From positions 1-32,640 of the forward strand of contig JBOFCU010000209.1 of NCBI GenBank assembly GCA_051646285.1: a DNA stretch of 32,640 bases, in the 5' to 3' direction. The notes beneath the pieces were generated by a model. That model searched no databases and was not told where the DNA came from. It saw nothing but the letters and a program-made list of their open reading frames with translations. This document shows, piece after piece, positions 22,629 through 30,128 of this stretch. Numbering within the stretch: the stretch's first letter is position 1; the number at the start of each line of letters is the position of its first letter. The position numbers were made by a program, and so were the translations under genes. This DNA is from Terrirubrum sp051646285. GTDB lineage: Bacteria > Pseudomonadota > Alphaproteobacteria > Rhizobiales > Beijerinckiaceae.

Positions 22629-23198
22629 ATGGCTTTGTCTCGTCGCTCCTTTGCAGCAATTCTGACCAGCGGGTTCACCGTTGCGGCCTGCGCACCGCGC
22701 GCGCCCATGTCTTATGCGCTGATGGAAGAATATTCTGCCGCCGATTACCGGCTGGCGAGTGGAGACCGCCTGCGCGTTATTGTGTTTGGTCAGGACAACC
22801 TCTCCAATATTTATGGTGTTGATGCCCAAGGCCGCGTTGCCATGCCGCTGATTGGTGCGGTTCCGGCCGCTGGCCACACCGTGCGCGAGCTTGAAAAAGG
22901 CATTGAAAGCCGCTTGCGGCAGGGCTTTCTGCGCGAGCCGCGCGTATCGGTAGAGGTTGATGCCTACCGGCCGTTCTTCGTGCTCGGTGAGGTCAACAAT
23001 TCCGGCCAGTTTCCCTATGTTGTGGGCATGACCGCGCAAACGGCTGTGGCGATTGCCGGCGGATTTTCGCCCCGCGCCTATCAGGCCACGGCGGAAATTA
23101 CCCGCCTGATTGATGGCGTTCCCGTCACTGGCACCGTGCCGATCACAGCCCAATTGCGCCCCGGTGACACGGTGGTGATCCGCGAACGCTGGTTTTGA
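22629..23198 (+). CDS. Polysaccharide export outer-membrane lipoprotein (Wza/GumB/ExoF type)
   Basis: 189 residues. The N-terminus has a twin-arginine motif (SRRSFAAIL) and a lipobox VAAC with Cys21 as the expected lipid-bearing residue. It therefore looks like a lipoprotein that could use the Tat path. The Poly_export domain follows with YRLASGDRLRVIVFGQDNLSNIYGVDAQGRVAMPLIGAVPAAG and EKGIESRLRQGFLREPRVSVEV, then an SLBB-like domain with FFVLGEVNNSGQFPYVVGMTAQTAVAIAGGF. At this length it resembles GumB more than the 380-residue Wza. It would form the periplasmic/outer-membrane part of the export channel docked on the wzz-type protein encoded divergently. Confidence 0.92.
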   Translation: MALSRRSFAAILTSGFTVAACAPRAPMSYALMEEYSAADYRLASGDRLRVIVFGQDNLSNIYGVDAQGRVAMPLIGAVPAAGHTVRELEKGIESRLRQGFLREPRVSVEVDAYRPFFVLGEVNNSGQFPYVVGMTAQTAVAIAGGFSPRAYQATAEITRLIDGVPVTGTVPITAQLRPGDTVVIRERWF

Positions 23199-23209
23199 GT
23201 CAACCATCC

Positions 23210-24367
23210 ATGCCTGAAGCCGCGCGCGACACCCTGCGCATCATTCATGTTTTCCGTGCGCCACTGGGAGGGCTGTTCCGCCACGTGATTGATCTGGCCC
23301 GCGGCCAGATTGAACGGGGCCATCAGGTTGGCATTTTCTGCGATATCACGCCTGGCAATCCCTTCTCGGAAGGATTGCTGACAGATATTGAGCCGGATCT
23401 GGCGCTTGGGCTGACGCGCGTTGCCATGCACCGCAATCCGCATCCTGGTGACATCAGCGTTCTGTCGCATTTCCGCGCCCTGATTCAAGGCAAAAAGCCC
23501 GATGTTGTCCATGGTCATGGCTCAAAGGGTGGGCTTTACGGGCGCGGGCTGGCCTTTTTCGAGGGCAAGAGCCGCGCCGTGCGCGCCTACACCCCCCATG
23601 GCGGCAGCTTGAATTACAAGCCCGGTTCTGCCCTGCACCGGCTCTATATGAAAGTGGAGCGTGCGCTGGAAGCACGCACCGATGTCTTCTGCTTTGAGAG
23701 CGATTATATCCGCCAGCGCTATGTGACTTTCGTGGGCGAGCCCCGGCAGGCGCTGGTGCGCGTGGTGTGCAATGGCATTCACCCCCATGAGTTCGAGCCG
23801 ATCCAGCATGATGCGGATGCGCGCGATTTTGTTTATGTGGGCGAGTTTCGTGAAGCCAAGGGCCTCGATATTCTGATCCAGTCATTGGCGGTGGTGCGCG
23901 ACCGCATTGGCCGCACGCCAACACTGGTCATGGTGGGTTCGGGGCCCGATCTCGACACGATCAAGGCCGACATCGCCCGGCTGGGCTTGCAGGATGCTGT
24001 TGACGTTCTGACAGCCCGCGCCATCCGGCAGGCGCTGGCGCGCGGGCGCTGCATTGTTGTGCCGTCGCGGGCCGAATCCCTGCCTTATGTGGTGCTGGAA
24101 GCGGCCGGTGCCGCGCAGCCGATGATCTCGACCAATGTCGGCGGCATTCCCGAAGTGTTCGGCCCGATGGGCGACAGGCTGATCCCTCCCGGCAATGTGG
24201 AAGCCCTCTCCAATGCGATGACGGCCATGCTGACCGCCAGCGCCACTGTTCGCGACGCGCAGGCCACTGAATTGGCCGCCTATGTGAAAGCCCATTTCAC
24301 GGTGAGCGGTATGGTAGATGGCATCGTTTCCGGATACCGCTCGGCCTTGAGCCGCCGTGCTTCCTGA
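23210..24367 (+). CDS. Family 4 (GT-B) glycosyltransferase
   Basis: 385 residues from the ATG at 23210; a TTG at 23195 overlaps the preceding stop as TTGA and gives five more residues. The N-terminal domain has IIHVFRAPLGGLFRHVIDLARGQIERGHQVGI, the substrate-side glycine loop of GT4 enzymes. The C-terminal domain has FVYVGEFREAKGLDILIQSL and CIVVPSRAESLPYVVLEAAGAAQPMISTNVGGIPEVFG, with the E-x7-E pattern (ESLPYVVLE) that binds the sugar nucleotide. It should transfer a hexose, with retention, onto the lipid-linked intermediate at the cytoplasmic face. Donor and linkage cannot be read. It is cotranscribed with the export lipoprotein gene. Confidence 0.9.
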   Translation: MPEAARDTLRIIHVFRAPLGGLFRHVIDLARGQIERGHQVGIFCDITPGNPFSEGLLTDIEPDLALGLTRVAMHRNPHPGDISVLSHFRALIQGKKPDVVHGHGSKGGLYGRGLAFFEGKSRAVRAYTPHGGSLNYKPGSALHRLYMKVERALEARTDVFCFESDYIRQRYVTFVGEPRQALVRVVCNGIHPHEFEPIQHDADARDFVYVGEFREAKGLDILIQSLAVVRDRIGRTPTLVMVGSGPDLDTIKADIARLGLQDAVDVLTARAIRQALARGRCIVVPSRAESLPYVVLEAAGAAQPMISTNVGGIPEVFGPMGDRLIPPGNVEALSNAMTAMLTASATVRDAQATELAAYVKAHFTVSGMVDGIVSGYRSALSRRAS

Positions 24368-24458
24368 TCAGGACATCTGAAAGCCTGACGCTACCTCACA
24401 GGGCATTAAGTGTTCTGTGACCGTTTTGATCTAAAGCCTTCTGTCATCACAGTTTCAC

Positions 24459-24493
24459 GCCCGCCTTCTGCCAGGCGGGCCAGCCCATGGCAG
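24459..24493 (+). promoter_or_regulatory. Possible H-type RNA pseudoknot in the leader of the sugar-transferase gene
   Basis: GCCCGCC (24459-24465) pairs with GGCGGGC (24474-24480). The loop between them contains CTGCCA (24468-24473), complementary to TGGCAG (24488-24493), which ends four bases before the ATG and covers the normal ribosome-binding position. Loop lengths of 2, 0 and 7 nt suit a compact pseudoknot. This is a manual fold, not computed. Confidence 0.4.
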
Positions 24494-24497
24494 TGTT

Positions 24498-26027
24498 ATG
24501 AGCGGCTTCAGCGTCCGGGATCTCTTACAGCCCGCCACACAGACAGACTTGCAGCAGGCACAGGGCGAGGCCGCCCTGACTCCACTGGCGGAGCGCATCG
24601 CCAACCTGCCCCTGCAACCCTCCTACTCAGCCACCGTGCTGACCGGGCTGGTGCGGGCCTGTGATTTTTTCCTGACCGGACTTCTCGGCATCGCGATTTA
24701 TTTCGCCTATCCCTATCATCAGGTTGGATTTGACGCGGGATATATTTTCGCCGCGTTTGGTGTTGCCACTTTATTCGTTGTTATTTTTGAAGCGATGCAC
24801 GGCTATCATGTCGGCAGCCTGCGTTCGTTGCGGTCGCAGGGCCTGCGCATCATCGTGAGCTGGACGCTGGTGTTTTTGCTTGCCATGGCGGCCTTGTTTT
24901 TCATGAAAGCCGGCAATGCCTATTCGCGCATGTGGCTTGGACTCTGGTTTGCCACCGGGCTTGTGCTGATCACGCTCGAACGTATTGGTATTGCGCTCAT
25001 TATCCGCAAACTGACCACGCATGGCCGGCTCGACCGGCGTACGGTTATTGTTGGCGGCGGGGCTGCGGGTGAAAAACTCATCCGTTCACTTGAAGCGCAG
25101 GGCGAATCCGATGTGCGTATTCTTGGTGTATTTGATGATCGTGATGATGAGCGCTCGCCCGACATCATTGCCGCCTATCCCAAACTTGGCTCGGTCGATG
25201 ATCTCGTCGAATTTGCCCGCCGCACGCGCGTTGATCTGGTGATTTTCACGCTGCCTATCAATGCGGAAGGCCGCATTCTGGCGATGCTGCGCAAATTGTG
25301 CGTGCTGCCGATAGATATTCGCCTGTCTGCGCACACCTCGCAGCTGCGGTTCCGCCCCCGCGCCTATTCCTATATTGGCACCGTGCCGATGATCGATGTC
25401 TTTGACCGGCCGATTGCCGACTGGGATATTGTGCTGAAATGGCTGTTTGACAAAATTGTCGGTACTCTGCTGCTGATCATGCTGACGCCGGTCATGCTGG
25501 CAACCGCACTGGCGGTGCGGCTGGATTCCAAGGGCCCGATTTTCTTCAAGCAGCGCCGCTATGGCTTCAATAATGAACTGATTGAAGTCTACAAATTCCG
25601 CTCGATGTATGTCGATCAGTGCGATGCCACCGCATCCAAACTTGTGACAAAGACTGATCCGCGCGTCACGCGTGTTGGCCGCATCATCCGCAAAACCTCG
25701 CTGGATGAATTGCCGCAGTTGTTCAATGTTGTGTTCAAGGGCAATCTGTCGCTTGTCGGACCGCGGCCGCATGCCGTGCATGCCAAGGCCGAGAATAAAT
25801 TGTATGATGATGTGGTGGATGGCTATTTTGCCCGCCACAAGGTCAAACCTGGCATTACCGGCTGGGCTCAGATCAATGGCTGGCGTGGCGAAACCGATAC
25901 TGAAGAAAAAATTCAGCGCCGTGTCGAGTGTGACCTGTATTATATCGAAAATTGGTCACTGTTTCTGGACCTGTATATTCTTCTCAAGACGCCCGTGGCC
26001 CTTCTGAAATCCGAGAACGCCTATTGA
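24498..26027 (+). CDS. Undecaprenyl-phosphate sugar phosphotransferase (WcaJ/GumD type)
   Basis: 509 residues. Four hydrophobic helices (about 48-165) are followed by a CoA/NAD-binding-like domain RRTVIVGGGAAGEKLIRSL (~180), then the fifth membrane segment KIVGTLLLIMLTPVMLATALAVRL and the catalytic bacterial sugar transferase domain: GPIFFKQRRYGFNNELIEVYKFRSM, KTSLDELPQLFNVVFKGNLSLVGPRPH and KPGITGWAQINGWRGETDTEEKIQRRVECDLYYIENWS. The DE pair in SLDELPQ is the catalytic dyad in this family. It transfers a hexose-1-phosphate, usually glucose, to undecaprenyl phosphate at the inner membrane, the committed start of EPS repeat-unit synthesis. A structured 130-nt gap precedes it, so it may have its own promoter. 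Confidence 0.95.
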   Translation: MSGFSVRDLLQPATQTDLQQAQGEAALTPLAERIANLPLQPSYSATVLTGLVRACDFFLTGLLGIAIYFAYPYHQVGFDAGYIFAAFGVATLFVVIFEAMHGYHVGSLRSLRSQGLRIIVSWTLVFLLAMAALFFMKAGNAYSRMWLGLWFATGLVLITLERIGIALIIRKLTTHGRLDRRTVIVGGGAAGEKLIRSLEAQGESDVRILGVFDDRDDERSPDIIAAYPKLGSVDDLVEFARRTRVDLVIFTLPINAEGRILAMLRKLCVLPIDIRLSAHTSQLRFRPRAYSYIGTVPMIDVFDRPIADWDIVLKWLFDKIVGTLLLIMLTPVMLATALAVRLDSKGPIFFKQRRYGFNNELIEVYKFRSMYVDQCDATASKLVTKTDPRVTRVGRIIRKTSLDELPQLFNVVFKGNLSLVGPRPHAVHAKAENKLYDDVVDGYFARHKVKPGITGWAQINGWRGETDTEEKIQRRVECDLYYIENWSLFLDLYILLKTPVALLKSENAY

Positions 26028-27373
26028 GCGCGGCTTCGCCCACTCCGCCGTACAGCGCACTGCCGCATCGTCCGCGTGATGTGGCAGACTACGATGCCAT
26101 GCTCCGCCGCGCTGAGCCGGATCGGGTCATTGACCGCATCCAGAATTTTTTTCTGGGCTTGCTGGTTTTCACGGGTGCCTTTGTCGTCATCGATGGGCCT
26201 TACAATGCCGCATTCATTCTTGGCGCCATTGTCTTTGCCTTAGCCGGCTTTCGCGTCACCCTGCCTCTCATGCCATTCTTTATTGTGACGCTGCTGTATT
26301 TTTTCGGCGGTGTGATATCCCTTCTGCCCTACATCGACCAATTTATTCCAAGCCGCTACATCGTCACCATTTTCTTTCTGGCCTGCACATCGTTCTATTT
26401 TGCGCTTCAGATGCAGGAAAGGACCGGCGACCGTCTGGCAGTGATCCGCAATGCCAGCATTGCTTCTGCGGTCATTTCCTGTTTCATCGGCCTGATCGGT
26501 TATTTCGACGTCGCGGGTCTGGCACAGTATTTCCGGGTGTATGAAGGACGCGCATCGGGTACATTTCGCGACCCCAATGTTTTCGGTTCCTTCCTGATTT
26601 TACCTGCGATGTTTCTGATGCAGGATCTGATTGTTGGCCAGAAGCGCGGGCTGTGGTGGCGTGCGATTGCATTTCTGCTTGTTGTGATCATGATTTTTCT
26701 GTCCTTCTCGCGCGGTTCCTGGATCGCCTTTGGCGGATCAGCGATGATTCTCATTGCGCTTACACTGGCCACTGATTTCAAACAGCGCGGCCGTATTCTT
26801 GTCATGGCTGTTGCGGCGCTGGTTTTTCTCGTCATCATGGTGGCTGTCGTGCTTTCCATTGATGATGTGCGGGAGGTTTTTGAGCAGCGCGCCAAACTCA
26901 CACAGAGTTACGATGAAGGCCGCACAGGCCGGTTCGGAAAAATGCTGCTGGCCATCCCCAAATTGCTCGATCACCCCAACGGGTTGGGGCCGCTGCGCTT
27001 CTCGCTGTATTTTTTTGAAGATCCGCACAACACCTACGTGAACGGCTTCACGAATTTCGGCTGGTTTGGCGGGCTTTCCTATCTGACATTGATTGTTTTG
27101 ACGCTGTATATCGGCTTCCGTCATGTGTTCGAGCGGTCACCGTGGCAACGTGATGCCATTGCCGTATGGGCTGCGCTGCTGATGCATTTTGTGCAAGGCT
27201 TCCAGATTGACACCAACACATGGCGTCACTTCAACATGATGATGGGATTGATCTGGGGTATGGCTGCTGCATGGACCGTGATCAAATGGCGCCGCGAAAA
27301 GCGCCTTGCAGCCGGACGCAGCGCAAAGGCGTCAGTTACCCGTGCAGCTCAGCCGGCCACAGCCGCACGATAA
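26024..27373 (+). CDS. Wzy/WaaL-type O-antigen polymerase or ligase
   Basis: About 449 residues if started at the TTG in the TTGA overlap with the preceding stop; in-frame GTG 26081 and ATG 26099 are alternatives. About ten to twelve hydrophobic helices fill the chain. The periplasmic-loop region has YEGRASGTFRDPNVFGSFLILP and FSRGSWIAFGGSAMILIALTLA, the Wzy_C signature, and a later DPHNTYVNGFTNFGWFGGLSYLTLIVLTLY, which matches the H-N-x-Y/L motif region of polymerases and ligases. It should join lipid-linked repeat units in the periplasm, or ligate the chain to an acceptor. It is cotranscribed with the sugar transferase, and its 3' end overlaps the next minus-strand gene by 25 bp. Confidence 0.88.
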   Translation: MSAASPTPPYSALPHRPRDVADYDAMLRRAEPDRVIDRIQNFFLGLLVFTGAFVVIDGPYNAAFILGAIVFALAGFRVTLPLMPFFIVTLLYFFGGVISLLPYIDQFIPSRYIVTIFFLACTSFYFALQMQERTGDRLAVIRNASIASAVISCFIGLIGYFDVAGLAQYFRVYEGRASGTFRDPNVFGSFLILPAMFLMQDLIVGQKRGLWWRAIAFLLVVIMIFLSFSRGSWIAFGGSAMILIALTLATDFKQRGRILVMAVAALVFLVIMVAVVLSIDDVREVFEQRAKLTQSYDEGRTGRFGKMLLAIPKLLDHPNGLGPLRFSLYFFEDPHNTYVNGFTNFGWFGGLSYLTLIVLTLYIGFRHVFERSPWQRDAIAVWAALLMHFVQGFQIDTNTWRHFNMMMGLIWGMAAAWTVIKWRREKRLAAGRSAKASVTRAAQPATAAR

Positions 27374-28566
27374 ACAGCACGCAATTTTTCGAGATGACGC
27401 TCCAATGTCAAAGGGTCACGCCAATAGCGCGAATGGGCATCAGCGGCCATGCGCCGCGCCGTGCCATCATCCGACAGAGTTTGCATGGCTTTTTTCAGCG
27501 ATGCGGTGTCGCCGGAGCGAAACCACATGCCGTTGGCCCCATCGACAACCGCTTCCTTCGCTGCGCCCGCATCACTGGCGATAACGGGGCAGCCATTGGC
27601 CAGTGCTTCCTGTACGGTGAGTGGCTGGCCTTCATAAAGGATGGAGGGAAAAATCAGTGCCCGCGCCTTGCGCATTTCCGCAGCAATCTCCTGCGCATTT
27701 TTCCAGCCGAGGAATATCTGGTTGGGAAATTGCGCCATCAGGGCGGCACGGTCCGGGCCATCGCCCGCTATGCGAATGCGCAAGCCAAGCGTCTCGGCGG
27801 CTTCACACATCAGGCCAACCCCCTTTTCAGGCGAAAGACGGCCAACGAACAGGAAATCACCGATGGGCTCATGCGCATCACGCGGGCCAGGATCACGCAC
27901 ATCGATGGGATTATCGACGCGGTGCATGGTCATATGCGGCGGCAAATACGGCTTCAGTGCCTGCTCTTGTGTCGCACTCAGTGTCACCAGATGGCGCGTA
28001 GAGGATTTCAGGCCGCTGAGCTGGTTAAGCAGCACATGGCGCCCTGCGCGCCATATCTTGCGGGCATAGGATTTCTGGTCGCAGTCTGTTTTCCAGCATG
28101 ACACGGACAGCGGCGTGCGATGACAGATTTCATTTTTTTTGTAGTCAAAAAATCCGCCATTGGGGCAAACCCAGAAATAATCATGGCTCGTGACGACAAA
28201 TGGTAAACCTGATTTTTTGATTGGCACGCCAATGGATGGCGACAACACTTTTGCCCATGAATGCAGATGCACAATGGTATCGCGCGCATCACAGCCAGCC
28301 AGCAGGGCTTGCAATTTGTGTGAGGCCAATGTGTTCCATGTGGCAATCCGCGTGAAGGCAATGGCCGACGAGGCAGTGTTGATGTCGGGCTGATCAAGAC
28401 ACATGACTTCGACACCAGAGGCCACAAGGCCTGGTTCTGCCGGACCAGTCGCACCAAAATAAATCACGCGTTCGCCAGCTTTGGCAAAGCCAATCGCCTC
28501 CTGAATGACGACAGAGGCCGCACCGCCGGTCATGCTTGCGTGATCGTTAATGAGAATAATCGTCAT
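27349..28566 (-). CDS. Family 4 glycosyltransferase with conserved cysteines
   Basis: 405 residues from MTIILINDHAS; an upstream in-frame start at 28596 is less likely. The N-terminal domain carries MTGGAASVVIQEAIGFAKAGERV and HLHSWAKVLSPSIG. The middle segment HDYFWVCPNGGFFDYKKN...CHRTPLSVSCWKTDCD has four Cys that appear conserved in this GT4 branch and may bind metal or form disulfides (inference). The C-terminal domain has FLFVGRLSPEKGVGLMCEAA and FPSILYEGQPLTVQEALANGCPVIASDAGAAKEAV with the E-x7-E motif. It should add a sugar to the EPS repeat unit in the cytosol. Its 3' end overlaps the polymerase gene. Confidence 0.9.
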   Translation of the reverse strand: MTIILINDHASMTGGAASVVIQEAIGFAKAGERVIYFGATGPAEPGLVASGVEVMCLDQPDINTASSAIAFTRIATWNTLASHKLQALLAGCDARDTIVHLHSWAKVLSPSIGVPIKKSGLPFVVTSHDYFWVCPNGGFFDYKKNEICHRTPLSVSCWKTDCDQKSYARKIWRAGRHVLLNQLSGLKSSTRHLVTLSATQEQALKPYLPPHMTMHRVDNPIDVRDPGPRDAHEPIGDFLFVGRLSPEKGVGLMCEAAETLGLRIRIAGDGPDRAALMAQFPNQIFLGWKNAQEIAAEMRKARALIFPSILYEGQPLTVQEALANGCPVIASDAGAAKEAVVDGANGMWFRSGDTASLKKAMQTLSDDGTARRMAADAHSRYWRDPLTLERHLEKLRAVYRAAVAG

Positions 28567-28811
28567 GGCTTGCCCGCTCAAAGAGACGGTAGCCATGGCA
28601 CAGCCGCGTTAAAATCCCTTTGCGCTGCATGCGCGCAAAAAAAGCAGGATCGGCACCTTCAGATTCGGCACAGGGGCAAGACTATCCGCACAGCTGGTTT
28701 GATTTGCGGCAACAGGTGGCATGCCGCTATAGCGCGCGTCTGCATCCAGGCAATTTTGCGTGGCCAGCATGATGCGCATGATGGCTTGCAAGCCATCGCA
28801 CGGGCCAAACA
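28567..28811. other. Intergenic region between a GT4 gene and tRNA-Pro
   Basis: About 245 bp without a convincing gene. It holds an 18-bp perfect palindrome (28780-28797). A 56-codon minus-strand frame (28609-28779) has no ribosome-binding site and no recognised family, so it is not called. Confidence 0.55.
28780..28797. promoter_or_regulatory. Perfect 18-bp palindrome GATGGCTTGCAAGCCATC
   Basis: The two 9-base halves are exact reverse complements without a spacer. It lies 15 bp beyond the tRNA-Pro terminator. It could be a protein-binding site; no regulator is known for it. Confidence 0.45.
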
Positions 28812-28812
28812 G

Positions 28813-28834
28813 AAAAGCCGCCCGGTGGGCGGCT
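28813..28834 (-). terminator. Rho-independent terminator of tRNA-Pro
   Basis: On the minus strand AGCCGCCC-ACC-GGGCGGCT is an 8-bp stem ending in a short T-run, 4 bases after the tRNA CCA end. Confidence 0.8.
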
Positions 28835-28838
28835 GTTA

Positions 28839-28918
28839 TGGTCGGAGCGAGAGGATTTGAACCTCCGACCCCTTGTCCCCCAGACAAGTGCGCTAACCGG
28901 GCTGCGCTACGCTCCGAC
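28839..28918 (-). tRNA. tRNA-Pro, anticodon GGG
   Basis: The minus strand gives a full cloverleaf of 80 nt including an encoded CCA. GTCGGAG pairs with CTCCGAC in the acceptor stem; the anticodon arm is CTTGT-CTGGGGG-ACAAG with anticodon GGG; and the T arm contains GGTTCAAATCC. It reads Pro codons CCC and CCU. Its location next to merR-ihfA is common in Hyphomicrobiales. No flanking direct repeat suggesting an integrated element was seen. Confidence 0.96.
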
Positions 28919-28965
28919 TTGGCGCTCGTATAGGGGCTTCGCCGCCCGCGCGCAATCACTTCTCG

Positions 28966-29508
28966 TCACGCAGCGACGCGGTTTCGCGCTGCGGCCAGCA
29001 CGCGTTGACACGCGATGAGTTCCTGCAAAACAGATTCCAGATCGCGGCGATGATCCGCCATGCCTGTGTGCGCCGTGGAGGCATCCAGTGCCATCGCAGG
29101 CATGCTTGGCACAGGCCGGTCAGTACGCTGCGTCTGTTCCCGCACGGCAAGAGTCGCTGCCGCGCCCTCAGCCACAGGCACCGTTGCAGCATCTGTCCGG
29201 ATGGCTGGGGCCTTCGGTGCCACACTGCGCCCCGCCGCCTGCACATGGCGGGCACCATGCTCGCGCAGGATTTTCTGCACGCCCTTGATGGTGAAGCCCT
29301 GACTATAGAGCAATTCGCGAATGCCGATGATCAGGGCCACATCATCGGGACGGTAGTAGCGCCGCCCGCCACCGCGCTTTAGCGGCTTGATCTGCGAAAA
29401 GCGGGTTTCCCAAAACCGCAGCACATGCTGGGGCAGATCAAGATCGTCCGCCACCTCGCTGATGGTGCGATAGGCATCCGGTGCCTTGTCTGCGTGATCG
29501 TCTGCCAT
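28966..29508 (-). CDS. MerR-family transcriptional regulator
   Basis: 180 residues. The N-terminal winged helix has YRTISEVADDLDLPQHVLRFWETRFSQIKPLKRGGGRRYYRPDDVALIIGIRELLYSQGFTIKGVQKILRE (residues 13-85), the MerR helix-turn-helix with the WETRF signature of the branch found next to ihfA. The middle (~90-145) is Ala/Pro/Thr-rich and likely flexible. A C-terminal helix (DLESVLQELIACQRVLAAARN) would form the dimer coil. No metal-binding Cys pair is seen, so its ligand is unknown. It is in the plsX-fabH-ihfA-merR array, 115 bp after ihfA, and could control envelope lipid genes, but this is not shown by the sequence. Confidence 0.92.
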   Translation of the reverse strand: MADDHADKAPDAYRTISEVADDLDLPQHVLRFWETRFSQIKPLKRGGGRRYYRPDDVALIIGIRELLYSQGFTIKGVQKILREHGARHVQAAGRSVAPKAPAIRTDAATVPVAEGAAATLAVREQTQRTDRPVPSMPAMALDASTAHTGMADHRRDLESVLQELIACQRVLAAARNRVAA

Positions 29509-29623
29509 GGCACCACTGTCCCTGCCGAATCGTCTGATCAGGGTAATGGGTCAGGACGCCATGGCCAACGGTTGTTGGTAAGCCGCGCCGGGCGGCCTTG
29601 CCATGGCCGAACATTGACGAGGC

Positions 29624-29935
29624 TCAATCCTCGTCCGGCACGTCTTCGCCATTGATGCGCGCCTTCATGACATTGGATGCCTTGAAAACCATGACACGTC
29701 TTGGTGTGATCGGCACCTCAATGCCGGTCTTTGGATTTCGCCCAATGCGTTCACGCTTGGAACGCACGATAAATGACCCAAAGGATGACAGTTTTACATT
29801 GTCCCCACGTGCAATGCAGTCGGAGATTTCCTGCAAAACCTGCTCAACCAGCTGGGCTGATTCTGAGCGCGACAATCCGAGCCGTTGATATACGGCTTCG
29901 CATAAATCTGCTCTTGTAACCGTCCGTCCGGCCAT
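29624..29935 (-). CDS. ihfA: Integration host factor subunit alpha
   Basis: 103 residues. VTRADLCEAVYQRLGLSRSESAQLVEQVLQEI (6-37) forms the dimer helices, VKLSSFGSFIVRSKRERIGRNPKTGIEVPITPRRVMVFKASNVMK supplies the beta-arm with the RNPKTG tip whose Pro intercalates into DNA. It pairs with IhfB to bend DNA by about 160 degrees at specific sites, helping transcription, replication and recombination. A short acidic C-terminal tail (GEDVPDED) is common in alphaproteobacteria. It lies downstream of fabH with a 193-bp spacer, so it may have its own promoter. Confidence 0.96.
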   Translation of the reverse strand: MAGRTVTRADLCEAVYQRLGLSRSESAQLVEQVLQEISDCIARGDNVKLSSFGSFIVRSKRERIGRNPKTGIEVPITPRRVMVFKASNVMKARINGEDVPDED

Positions 29936-30128
29936 ATTGCTCGCTCTTTCACGGAGGTGATGCCCCTACCCGGCGAATTCGAGATCAGTGTCCCCCCCGA
30001 TCTCAAGGCAGCTCCGGCTCTGCCATTTTCTGCGCGGAATACTGGTGTGCTTTCCAGATTGCACAACATGTTGCGCGAACACTATATGGCTTGCGTTGCA
30101 GGTCAACCCGTATCATGGGCCGCATTCA

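Noticed and set aside
28839..28918. tRNA-Pro as an integration site of a mobile element
   Set aside because: No integrase gene, no direct repeat of the tRNA 3' end, and the neighbouring gene order is a conserved core block.
28609..28959. 116-codon minus-strand frame across tRNA-Pro
   Set aside because: Part of it is just the translated tRNA gene; the remaining 56 codons after the tRNA terminator lack a ribosome-binding site and family match.
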